A stretch of DNA of 57,155 bases from Hondaea fermentalgiana (lineage: Eukaryota > Sar > Bigyra > Thraustochytrida > Thraustochytriidae). The notes under the pieces were generated by a model that made no database searches, was not told the origin of the DNA, and saw nothing but the letters and a program-made list of their open reading frames with translations. This document shows positions 31,015 to 40,207 of the stretch, in pieces (within the stretch, counting starts at the first letter, position 1; every line of letters begins with the position of its first letter). The translations under genes were made by a program, and so were the position numbers. The DNA lies in NCBI GenBank assembly GCA_014084085.1, contig NPFB01000092.1, positions 23,236 to 80,390 of the forward strand. The letters run 5' to 3'.

Positions 31015-34000
31015 ATGCCAAGTCCCGCCGCAAAAGGTGGTCTTAGTTCATCGTCAACTTCAACGTCGCAAGGCGAAAGCCGCAAGAAGCGTCAGGCTGC
31101 CGAGAAGCAGTATCGCGACTTCTTGTACGATGTGGAGAGCTCGGCGAAGCGAATTTTAAGAGACGCCACCAAGAAAAGGCAAGCGGAAGCCGTACGCGAG
31201 CGTCTCAAGCGACGCCAACACCATAATGTCAGCCATCACACATCTGCAAAAACATCACTCCCACCAAAGGCAGGTGAGAAACGCCCTCAACCACCACCAC
31301 CAGCCGCAGGAGGAGAAGATCCGTCTCGACCCGAAGTCTCTCGTAGGAACGCCGATGATGATGCCGAGCGCCGCCTTGCTTTACCTGAGAACGATCGTGA
31401 AATGACGCTCCGTATTCCGCTCCCTCGAGGACGCGAATCAACAGCGCAGCAACAATTAAAGCACCCGCATCAGCGCATGGAGCAGCAAACGAAACACGAA
31501 ACGACATCTCATTCCCAATCTCTTCCGGATTTACAATCTCCTGCGCGATACAAACCTAAGTCGACAAGCGTGGCCGCGAGCATTATCGCTCGCGTCAAGG
31601 AAAAGCTTGCAGACTCGCCTCTCGCCCCGAAATCCGATGCGTACCACGCTGGAGAGGCACGGAAACAAGTGAAAAGCGAGCGCGCCTTGCAGCAGCAGCA
31701 GCGAGCGCTCGAGGCCGCACATATGCAAGCGCGCAAACCCAAGCCTGTAGACGTTGTTGCACACGGCTCTGGAAAAATCGTGCAGCTCAAGGGCCACTTT
31801 GCGCCCGGAACGGTACCGCCGCGTGCCGAGCATGCTGTGCCCCGCCGACTCGCCCTGTCTGCGTGGCTAAACCCAAACAAACCATCAGCAGTGGAGAGAG
31901 GTATTAGTTCGCACGCCCTGAAAGCTTTGACGCAGGCAAACGAATTACAAGGCCCAACAAACTGGGCTTCTGTGGACCTTCGTGCAAAATATCGTGACGA
32001 GAAGCAGCGCACAGAAGCATGGACGGCAAGTATTGAGCGAGCGATCGAAGCTGAACGACTCCAACGCGAGCAGCAAATCTTTATTCCCGTTGTGACCATC
32101 GGGGAACATCCCATTCACATTGACTTCAAAGAGTGGATCGCACAAGAGAATATTGCCGCAGCCAAACAGGCTCGCGCGCGCAATCGTCTCAAAACCTTTG
32201 CGTACGATTTGCCCGTCATATGGAATGCCAATCGGCCTGAAGATCCAGTTGAAGATCTCGCGAGCCGCTCGGCTCAAGCTCAAGGTGCCTACCCGCCTCC
32301 CCCACGCGGCGTGCAGGGCATTCAAGGCCGCCGTGACGTCCTGGCTCACGAAGATCGAGATTGCCAGGTCCAATCTGTAACGGCGGACCGTGCCATGCAA
32401 GGCGCCGTCCGTGTCAGCGAAATGCTCAAACTCCAGCGGACCGAATCCGAGTCCTCGCATGTGCAGAAGAAGCTCTCCGAAATGGGCCGTCAGCGTGCAA
32501 CGAAGCGCCTCGTCACCGGGGCTAGTATTCTTGAGCGTGTCCTTTCGCGAGAGCGCCGGCTCCATCGCGCTCAGGATGCGGATGCCATCTTTCGTGCCAT
32601 CGTTCTTGCTCGCGGAGACGGTTCCATTGTTCAACATGATGAAGAAGATCGTGCGTCGATTCAGACGAGCGAAAATGACGCACCCGAGGAAAAAAGTACA
32701 GCAGCAGCAACAGCCGGGCGCGAGTCCATTCTGATCTCAGTTTTCAAAGATCCAGACTCATATGCTGTGCACGCATACTCGTTTGCAGATTCAACTGAAT
32801 TCGCCACCGATATTGCTGTTGGCGACTTTGATGAGCTCGTCGAGAAAGAGTTTGCAGTTCGCCAGCACGAACAAGCTGCGTTGGCCGCCTTGCACGCAGA
32901 GCGGATTGAGATTGAGCGGACTTTTCGAGAAGAGCAAGTTGCGGAAGCTCAGGCGCACGAAATGGCTCTTTGGTGGTATGCTGCAAGCGTTGCAGCAAAG
33001 CGCGCGCATTTTCAGCCTTCAGAGGATGGATTTGCCGAGCTTGTTGGATACTCTTTGCAAGAGGCTCGCGCAAGCGCTGCGCGTGTCGAGGGCCTTATCA
33101 AACGCAACTTGCTGGCGCCCAAACTGGCGGCCTTGGCGCACCGCCAGTGCATTCGTGTACCACTCTTGCAAGCTCGCGAGGATGTCGGCCTGCGGGGCTC
33201 CTTCACGCTCACAGCATCTGTAGCAGCTGTTCGCGAGGATGACATGGAAGGGACATGTGTGGTGCTGCATCTGAGAGAAGTAAACACCTTGGCATCCTAT
33301 GGTTTCTGTTTCTCTGTCAGTGCCTTGCGCAAGTGGATGCAGGATGCGGGGCTCACGGACCAAGTCGATCTGCCCCCTGCCATGCTAAAGTGGTGGCTCC
33401 TCGATTCAGAGTGGAAGACACATGTCTTTAGCCTATTGTCGCGTAGGGTCGCAATCGATAGTGAAAGCATGCACGCCCGCGTCCCGGGCTTGGAGATTGC
33501 TCAGGGTGCGCTTCAGTACGAGAGAATGCGTCGCGCGGCGGCATCTGTGAACGACAAAATTGCGGCGCACGAGCTGGGCCTTGAGGCCTTGGCTCCGATT
33601 GAAAGTCTTCCTTCCCTCTCGCAGGAGGAGGCTATTCGACGCGTGCTCTACAAAGGCTTTGGTATCGTCGCCCGACTGTGGGAACGGAAGCGTGCACTTT
33701 CTTTCAAGCGACTCAAAGAAAAGGCAGCGGCCGCGGCTCTGGAAATGTCGATTGGCGAGATCTCCCTCACACACGAAAGCGCCATGCCCATGGCGCTGGC
33801 GATCTGCGGTCGTCGTCACGGCGATGCAAATTTTATTGGTAAAGACCCGCCGTCAACGTCTCTGCATGGTCGCATGGGAATCACGCCGGTTCTCTTTTCG
33901 CGAGACCCTGAAATTTCTTCCACGAACTCGGTCACCTGCGTTGTCATGACCGCATTGGATTCGCCGATCCTTGCACCCGTGGTGATGAGTTTCGATCCAA

Positions 34001-36879
34001 CGCAGGCGTACCCTGTGCCGGCTAAAGAGTATCTCGAGCTTCCCGCGCATCCAGTCCTCACGATTGCCCCGCATGTTGTCAAGCGTATCATCAGCAAGCT
34101 AGATTTTCGTGAAGCGAGCACCATTGTCGTTCTCAACGCATGTGCCGAGGAAGCAGACCTTGGTCTCGAGAACCAGACCTTGCGGCCGGGAGAGGTGACA
34201 GAGGCCGGGGCAGGCCACCGGCGCTTGGAACCCGAGATCAATCCTCATTGCTTTCGCGTATGGGTATTGGCCCTTCGAGAGGAGCTGTGCCAGCCAGATC
34301 CCAATGTGACAAGCACAGTTTTTGGCGTGACGCAGTCGAGCGCGACCCTTAATACGCCCGATACGTGGCCCCACAGATATACGTGGCATTCGGACGAGCT
34401 TGTGACACAAGCAATCACGAGGCCTCGTACGGCAGCAGACTTTGCTGGCGTGAGCCATCGCGGTGCAACCGTTGGCAGCAACGATCCCAACGCGTACCAA
34501 AGTGTCATGGAGGCGTACGATGAACGACTTTTGGCTCGTCATCCAAGGACGCAGCTCCTCAAGGATCTCTCGGACTACGAAGAACGCATGGAGAATGCGC
34601 AGCAGGACGAGTTACTGGTTGCGCGAATGGAGGCCGCAGCAAAGAGCAAGGCACGTTCCGAGGAGGAGCGACTTCTTCTCGAACAAGAGCTCAACGACAA
34701 GCGACTTCGACGTGAGCGAGAGCTGCGCGGGAAAGCACGCGAAAGCGGCGCCGGTGCTGGCAGCGAGGACTGGAGGCGTCGCGTCGCGGATCCAACAACA
34801 CGCAAACTTGGACGATGGCGGCATTGGCAGGCATACCTTTATCTTGATCATGAAGCCAAGGAGATCGTCCGTCGCGCAGCGCAACAGGTCGAACTTGATC
34901 AGCTTGCTCGCATTGCTGCGGGCAAGCGGCCCAAGCCAAGAGCCGAGCTTGAGGAAGAAGCTTTTTCACTTGCAGTAAGGGAGGGTATGCTCTTTTATCA
35001 CCACAAGCTTGATGACTTTTTCCAGTGGGATCAGCCTGACGGATGGGAAGGAGTCGCCACGGTTCCTGATCCCCTCGAAGAGGAAGAAAAAGATGAAATC
35101 CTGGCCGCTCAAGAGGCGCAGCGTGAGCTTCAGCGTCAATCGCACAATCTCCGTGGCGACGAAGGGGATTTGGGCGAGGATGCCGTCGCGCTCACTCAAG
35201 AGTTCGACGAAGCGCAGTTGTCGCAAAAGACGGACGAAGAGTTGCGTGTCCTGCAAAAGGCCGGGGCGGCGAGCGCTTTGGAAGCTGCTCGTCAAGTCGA
35301 GCACTCACGAAGGCTGCGATTTATTGAGGAAAATGTGCGGACATGGTTCGACACCAAGGCTGGGGTTGCCTCGGCCGGTGGCGTCTTTGATTTGCGCGAG
35401 TGTTTCCGCGAGATGGACTTGGATCGAACTGGTGTCTTATCCTACGCAGAGTTCAAGATGGGGCTCGCGAACAACGCACTCGAGCTTCCAGTCGAGGACC
35501 AGGACACGCTCATCAAGCATTTGGATGCGCGAGAGGATGGCGTCGTCGATTATTTGGAGTTCGTGCACTGGGCAATTTACACGCGCCCAGGGTCAATGTA
35601 TCAATGGATGGAGGCGAGTATGGACCTTCCCGACCTTGGGCCCAACTCGTGGGCCCGCATGCGCGCCAGCGACAAGCTGCTCGGTACGACTGCATTGCAT
35701 GAAGAGTACAAGGAGACGCAAACGGGCCAGCATTATTTCCGCAACTTACAGACCGACGAGTACACTTGGATTATGCCTGAAGTAGTTGCACTCAAGAAGC
35801 GTGAAGATCGAGATGCAAGAGAGCTTCGTCAGGCTCAAGTGGCCGCAGCTCTTGCAGCAAAGGCTGCAGCAGTCTCTGCAGCACAGGCCGAGCGCGCCTC
35901 AGACCGGTCGATGCAGCGTATCGTAGATCATCTCTCCGCGAACGCTGATTTTGTGCAGCTTGTCGCGGACGAAATGGGGCTCAAGCAGCAGCAGATGCGA
36001 CAGGACCAAGGCATCTTCTCCACTGGGCCCGACGCTGCGGGCGGCGGTGGGCCAGGTCTCGTGCCAGCTCTTCAATTAGACAGTGGTGAAGATATCAGCG
36101 GACGGCTTTCTAGCGAGCGCTCGGATCTTTCCTCGAGCTGCAGCGAGGCCTCCTTTGAGGGCAGCGAGCTACCGATAGACCCAAGCAAGCGAACTGCTGC
36201 CACGGCGGCGACAATTGACGTTGAGAAGGCGAGCAAGAAGCCCGGCGTGGAGTGGCGTGCGCTGCGCGCAGGCAAGTTGCAAGGAGGATTCGTAACCCAA
36301 GCCTTTACGCCGAAAACGAGGGGTGCAGACCTCATGGTGTACGGTCGGAACTTCAATCGACCTTCACTCGTGGGCGTTGTGGACCCAGCAGACGTGAGTC
36401 ATATTCCATTTGAGGACTTTGCACCCGTAGAGGTCAAGTTCATCGCAGATATAATGGAGGACGCACTTCGCGGAACGGGCATGACGAAAGAGGAAGTCTT
36501 GGACAAGTCAGACGAAGAGCAAATGGCTGAGCAAATCCTGGATGCCTTTTTGGCTGTCAAGAACCTCAACATGGAAAGACTCGAGGAGGCGATCGAGTTT
36601 GGTGTCAATGTTGCCGAACGCGACGAGAACGGAAATACACTGTTTCTCATGGCTGCTCAGCAGGGCAGCAAACGTTTCGTCAAGTTCCTCTTGCGTCGCG
36701 GGGCTGACATCAATGCGCAGAACCTCCAAGGCAACACTGCCTTGCACTACTGCTTTCAGTACAGCTACAACGAGCTCGCCGAGTATCTCATTAGCAAGGG
36801 TGCCGACGATTCGCTTCTCAACAAGGATGGTCTCACCGCATACGAGGGTTTGCATAAGGAAGCGGTGAATTCCCTGTAG
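31015..36879 (+). CDS. Large EF-hand / WW-like / ankyrin-repeat protein, function unknown
   Basis: A single 1954-residue frame; I do not recognise a named family. The N-terminal 450 residues are basic, coiled-coil-prone and low complexity. Glu/Arg-rich helical stretches recur, for example around 1185-1245 (EERMENAQQDELLVARMEAA..). A WW-like segment (MLFYHHKLDDFFQWDQPDGW) lies near 1323-1342. An EF-hand pair follows at about 1455-1530, with loops DLDRTGVLSYAE and DAREDGVVDYLE. A second WW-like strand (HYFRNLQTDEYTWIMPE) lies near 1572. Ankyrin repeats occupy about 1845-1950 (NGNTLFLMAAQQGSKRFVKFLLRRGADINAQ and the next unit). This suggests a Ca2+-responsive scaffold or cytoskeleton/cilium-associated protein, which is inference only. 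The first loop has Asp at 1, 3 and Glu at 12, so Ca2+ binding is plausible. Introns are not evident. Confidence 0.8.
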   Translation: MPSPAAKGGLSSSSTSTSQGESRKKRQAAEKQYRDFLYDVESSAKRILRDATKKRQAEAVRERLKRRQHHNVSHHTSAKTSLPPKAGEKRPQPPPPAAGGEDPSRPEVSRRNADDDAERRLALPENDREMTLRIPLPRGRESTAQQQLKHPHQRMEQQTKHETTSHSQSLPDLQSPARYKPKSTSVAASIIARVKEKLADSPLAPKSDAYHAGEARKQVKSERALQQQQRALEAAHMQARKPKPVDVVAHGSGKIVQLKGHFAPGTVPPRAEHAVPRRLALSAWLNPNKPSAVERGISSHALKALTQANELQGPTNWASVDLRAKYRDEKQRTEAWTASIERAIEAERLQREQQIFIPVVTIGEHPIHIDFKEWIAQENIAAAKQARARNRLKTFAYDLPVIWNANRPEDPVEDLASRSAQAQGAYPPPPRGVQGIQGRRDVLAHEDRDCQVQSVTADRAMQGAVRVSEMLKLQRTESESSHVQKKLSEMGRQRATKRLVTGASILERVLSRERRLHRAQDADAIFRAIVLARGDGSIVQHDEEDRASIQTSENDAPEEKSTAAATAGRESILISVFKDPDSYAVHAYSFADSTEFATDIAVGDFDELVEKEFAVRQHEQAALAALHAERIEIERTFREEQVAEAQAHEMALWWYAASVAAKRAHFQPSEDGFAELVGYSLQEARASAARVEGLIKRNLLAPKLAALAHRQCIRVPLLQAREDVGLRGSFTLTASVAAVREDDMEGTCVVLHLREVNTLASYGFCFSVSALRKWMQDAGLTDQVDLPPAMLKWWLLDSEWKTHVFSLLSRRVAIDSESMHARVPGLEIAQGALQYERMRRAAASVNDKIAAHELGLEALAPIESLPSLSQEEAIRRVLYKGFGIVARLWERKRALSFKRLKEKAAAAALEMSIGEISLTHESAMPMALAICGRRHGDANFIGKDPPSTSLHGRMGITPVLFSRDPEISSTNSVTCVVMTALDSPILAPVVMSFDPTQAYPVPAKEYLELPAHPVLTIAPHVVKRIISKLDFREASTIVVLNACAEEADLGLENQTLRPGEVTEAGAGHRRLEPEINPHCFRVWVLALREELCQPDPNVTSTVFGVTQSSATLNTPDTWPHRYTWHSDELVTQAITRPRTAADFAGVSHRGATVGSNDPNAYQSVMEAYDERLLARHPRTQLLKDLSDYEERMENAQQDELLVARMEAAAKSKARSEEERLLLEQELNDKRLRRERELRGKARESGAGAGSEDWRRRVADPTTRKLGRWRHWQAYLYLDHEAKEIVRRAAQQVELDQLARIAAGKRPKPRAELEEEAFSLAVREGMLFYHHKLDDFFQWDQPDGWEGVATVPDPLEEEEKDEILAAQEAQRELQRQSHNLRGDEGDLGEDAVALTQEFDEAQLSQKTDEELRVLQKAGAASALEAARQVEHSRRLRFIEENVRTWFDTKAGVASAGGVFDLRECFREMDLDRTGVLSYAEFKMGLANNALELPVEDQDTLIKHLDAREDGVVDYLEFVHWAIYTRPGSMYQWMEASMDLPDLGPNSWARMRASDKLLGTTALHEEYKETQTGQHYFRNLQTDEYTWIMPEVVALKKREDRDARELRQAQVAAALAAKAAAVSAAQAERASDRSMQRIVDHLSANADFVQLVADEMGLKQQQMRQDQGIFSTGPDAAGGGGPGLVPALQLDSGEDISGRLSSERSDLSSSCSEASFEGSELPIDPSKRTAATAATIDVEKASKKPGVEWRALRAGKLQGGFVTQAFTPKTRGADLMVYGRNFNRPSLVGVVDPADVSHIPFEDFAPVEVKFIADIMEDALRGTGMTKEEVLDKSDEEQMAEQILDAFLAVKNLNMERLEEAIEFGVNVAERDENGNTLFLMAAQQGSKRFVKFLLRRGADINAQNLQGNTALHYCFQYSYNELAEYLISKGADDSLLNKDGLTAYEGLHKEAVNSL

Positions 36880-37142
36880 GCCTAGATAGAAAATCCTATG
36901 ATTTTTTACGCGGGCGGGGGCGGGGGCGGCGCTGAGCGTAGTGAGTTCTTGCCATTGCCCAATCTTATTTCTTTTTCCATCTTATCTCACCTCGTCTTAT
37001 CTCATCTCGTCTTGACTCGTCTTGACCATAGAAAAAGAGCGTCATGATGGTGGCGACCATTCGAGCAAAGCGCGACCTGCCTGCCTTGTCAGCCTGCGTG
37101 CTTGCGTGGGAGAGCTTGTAGAGCGAGTGGTTGCGTGCGGAA

Positions 37143-37976
37143 ATGGCGGGACTCGCTGTGGCAGCGCGCGTGCTGAGCCGCGGCGCGCGCCCGGCCGTCG
37201 GCCGCGGCGGTAGTGCGGCATGGCGCGTCTCGGCGCAGCGCATGAGCTCCGCTGCGACCGCGGCGCCAGCGGCTGGCGGCGAGGCGGCGGCCGCAGCCGC
37301 GGCAGAGGAGGGCTGGAGCCTGCGCTCTCGCGTGGCTGGTTTTGCTGCATTCGTGGCTGCTGGCAGCAGCGCCACCTTCACGTACATGCTGGCGACGGAC
37401 GAGAACTTTTTGTTCGCGGCGCGCGACAGAGCCCCCAAGCTGGTGAACTTCTTCGCGCCTTGGGCAGGGCTCCCGGTGGAGGAGGAGTCGGGCGAGCTCG
37501 ACGTCGAGGCCTTTTTCCCTCGTGAGATTTCAGAAATTGTGGGCGAAAAGGTCCAAGTTGCGTGTGTTTTGCGCTCGGGCCGTGTGGTTGTGGTGGAGAC
37601 CATTCCGGACGCGCCGCTTGCGGAGATTGACCAGCTTTTGCTCAAGAAGCTCAATGTGACCTCGCTGGTGGAGGACCCCGTGGTGAGCTTTAGCTTTCTT
37701 GACGCAGATGAAGCTGCCACGTATGCAAGCAAGAGCGACGAGGAGCTCGCGAACGCCTTTCGTGCCAAGATCCCTCCCCTCCCTGCGCAAGGCACTGCCA
37801 GCAAGGCGGAGCTCCAGCAGCTGCTCAACGTGTACCGCAGGTATGAGCTTGAATACCGTACATCGGAGGAGCTCGCGCGACGGACGGGCGATGACACCAC
37901 GCAGGCGCGACGGGCACTTGTTGAGATTGAGGCGCTCAAGAAGGAGGTCAAGGTTCGCATCAAGTCTGCGCAGTAA
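37143..37976 (+). CDS. Predicted mitochondrial single-pass membrane protein, unknown function
   Basis: I do not recognise this 277-residue protein. The N-terminus (MAGLAVAARVLSRGARPAVGRG, then WRVSAQRMSSA) is rich in Arg, Ala and Ser without acidic residues, like a mitochondrial presequence. An Ala/Gly linker leads to a probable TM segment (VAGFAAFVAAGSSATFTYML, about residues 65-84). A soluble domain follows, with FFPREISEIVGEKVQVACVLRSG and a helical C-terminus (ELARRTGDDTTQARRALVEI..) that may be coiled coil. The layout (presequence, one TM, C-terminal domain) suggests an inner-membrane protein facing the intermembrane space or matrix. The ATG at 37143 is the first in frame after the 263-bp gap to the upstream gene; a TTG four codons earlier is not a plausible start. 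Confidence 0.7.
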   Translation: MAGLAVAARVLSRGARPAVGRGGSAAWRVSAQRMSSAATAAPAAGGEAAAAAAAEEGWSLRSRVAGFAAFVAAGSSATFTYMLATDENFLFAARDRAPKLVNFFAPWAGLPVEEESGELDVEAFFPREISEIVGEKVQVACVLRSGRVVVVETIPDAPLAEIDQLLLKKLNVTSLVEDPVVSFSFLDADEAATYASKSDEELANAFRAKIPPLPAQGTASKAELQQLLNVYRRYELEYRTSEELARRTGDDTTQARRALVEIEALKKEVKVRIKSAQ

Positions 37977-38448
37977 GTGTGCATGTATGTATGCATGTAG
38001 CCAGCAGCAATACCACAACAGCACCAACAGAAACCACGACGACAACAAGAACAACATCAACAACGACGCTACTTCCAACACATTAACGATAAGGATAAAT
38101 CCATAAACTACTGACTGATTGATTAGCTGACACTGTGTGTGGTTCTAACCTCTGCAACCTACGATTAGAACGGTGCTAGAAAGACTCCCTCCCCCTACAA
38201 AAGAAGAGGCCTTTCTCTCTCTCCACCTCCACTCTCCCCCCCCCCCCCACCTCCACCCCAAAAAGAAGAACTTTTCATCTTCTTTTTGACATTTTCTTGC
38301 GCGGTGATGCAGGCAACGACCGCGAGTCTCTTTCCAAAGGAAAGAGTTGGGCCCACGGCGTTAAAAGTATATGCCTGCGAGGTAGCAGCACACTGGTACT
38401 GGAGCGTTTGAACAATAAGAGCTTTGCGAAGCTGAATCGATCGCGGAA
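37977..38448. other. Convergent 3' region with C-rich tract
   Basis: The neighbouring genes converge here. ACAACAAC-type sequence near 38010-38075 is followed by a pyrimidine-rich stretch with a run of 13 C (38236-38248). No gene seen. Confidence 0.55.
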
Positions 38449-39423
38449 CTATCGTGCTGAAGCAGAGGTGCTGGACGAGAAAGAAACTCCCGGCCACGCG
38501 CTCGGTGGTCCAAGGAGGTCCTGCGTAAGCTCAGTGAGTGCTTGGCCACAGGTGACTTCATCGATCTTAAAATCAGCAATGGGATCGGCACGCGTCTCAC
38601 CTACATTAAGAATGGCAAGCTCTTTGCCTTGATCCTTGGCCGCCTTGCAAAGACGGAAGCTGGACCACACCGTGACAGAGGATCCAACGACAAGAAGACG
38701 GTCAGCGTCCTTGACCGCGTCAAAGGAAGCCTGCTTGACATGTGCTGGCACGGTGCCACCGAAGAAGACAATCGTTGGCATGATTGTCCCGCCGCACTGA
38801 GAGCAGCTTGGAACAAAGAAATTGTCATAGTCTGTGATGTCGAGATGGGCGTCACCATCAGCACGAATGTCTACGAAATCGTTGGGATCGAGGTGGAGGT
38901 CGAACCATCCCTTATTGACGGAGTAGATCTTGTCCTGGTACTCGTGACGCGAGTATTCTGTGCCACAGGAGAGACAGTGCACGCCATGGCCATGACCGTG
39001 GAGTTCAAGGACGTTGGAGGATCCAGCCATGGTGTGCAGGCGATCAACATTTTGGGTGATGACCCGTGACACGAAGCCGGCGTGTTCGAGAGCGGCAATA
39101 GCCGTGTGGCAGGCGTTAGGTTTCGCCTCCCGAAAATGCTTTTGCGCAACGACAGCGCGCGCCCAGTATCGCTTACGTCGTGCTCCGGACTTGATAAAGT
39201 CTTGGTGCGACATGGGCTTGTGTCCGCGGCTATATGAGCCTTCGGGGGACCTGTAATCTGGGATGCCGCTCTCCGTCGAGACGCCAGCGCCGCTGAGGAC
39301 ACAGATCCTGCCGGGGCGCGTCTCGTGGCCAGCAGATGCGCCGTGGCGAAAGAAGGAGACGAGCTCTTGGAGCGTTGCCGCGCGCAGCTTCGACCTCGCG
39401 GCTGGAGGCACGAAGGACGCCAT
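38449..39423 (-). CDS. SIRT4: SIRT4-like class II sirtuin (NAD+-dependent deacylase/ADP-ribosyltransferase)
   Basis: This 324-residue sirtuin most resembles the SIRT4 group, which uses NAD+ to remove acyl groups from lysine or to transfer ADP-ribose and is typically mitochondrial. NAD+-binding motif GAGVSTESGIPDYRS lies at residues 45-59, TQNVDRLH at 123-130, and the catalytic His is 142 within LELHG. Four zinc-ligand cysteines are visible (CLSC from 150 and CSQC further on). IVFFGGTVP and VGSSVTVWS complete the Rossmann fold. The SIRT4-typical stretch RRKRYWARAVV supports the subgroup. The N-terminus is short with only weak presequence character, so mitochondrial location is inferred from the family. 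The ATG at 39423 is the first Met and gives family length. Confidence 0.88.
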   Translation of the reverse strand: MASFVPPAARSKLRAATLQELVSFFRHGASAGHETRPGRICVLSGAGVSTESGIPDYRSPEGSYSRGHKPMSHQDFIKSGARRKRYWARAVVAQKHFREAKPNACHTAIAALEHAGFVSRVITQNVDRLHTMAGSSNVLELHGHGHGVHCLSCGTEYSRHEYQDKIYSVNKGWFDLHLDPNDFVDIRADGDAHLDITDYDNFFVPSCSQCGGTIMPTIVFFGGTVPAHVKQASFDAVKDADRLLVVGSSVTVWSSFRLCKAAKDQGKELAILNVGETRADPIADFKIDEVTCGQALTELTQDLLGPPSAWPGVSFSSSTSASAR

Positions 39424-40207
39424 GTCGTGTCAAAAGGAACTCGTCACCGAAGCCGAGGGAGATGCTGTTGTCGGCGACACCGGACTCGGCAGGTGGTGCG
39501 AGGCGAGGCGAGGCGTGGCGAGGCGAGGCGAATAGAGAATGTGTGCAGCGATGCAGAACTTCTCCTATGAGGTCTGACAGCGAGTGCCTCACTGCCGCTT
39601 CGCTTGCCGCGATGTTGTGATGTCGGCAGGATTTTGTCACCCCCTCTACATTGCTACTTACTACTTACTACTAGGCCTACTACTAGTAAACCCTCATGAC
39701 AGCCGCCGCAAACTGGTGACTTTCCATGGCCTGAGCCTAGTAGGCCTAGATCAGAGAATCATCGCGACGATGTCAAATGATGGAACACGCCTAGACTATG
39801 TGCAGCGAGATTGAAGTGTAATTCTATGCCGATTGATGGTATATCTACACAAGCGAGGCAAACAATTTCATGCAAGATTTTGGTCGCCTTTTTGCATCGC
39901 CAGATCTTTGCATTGTTTCCTTGCTCGTTCGAACCGATTGGGATTCCCTGCTTGGAGCACCTGACATTGCTTGCGAAGTCTAGTACGATTTCTTTCGCGG
40001 TTGATTTGCGTAAAGACTTTCGAAGCAATTCGTTCGGTTCCTGGGAGAAAGCAACTGCAACAATGGCAATTGTGCTTCCTCTCCGTACAAGCAGCGAAGT
40101 TTCGACCAGAAGAGAGAGATAAAGAAAGGAGAGATAAATGCTTGCTTTTATGTATGCAATAAATGAAATGTGTGAGACGCGGCCGCCGAGAAAAGAGCAC
40201 GCACGAG
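39424..40207. other. Intergenic region between sirtuin and flavin monooxygenase
   Basis: It includes a GGCGAGGCGAGGCG-like repeat near 39503-39530 and TACTTACTACTTACTACTAGGCCTACTAC-type sequence near 39655-39685 (two TAGGCCTA copies at 39672 and 39741). A more AT-rich stretch follows up to the monooxygenase stop codon. No gene seen. Confidence 0.5.
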
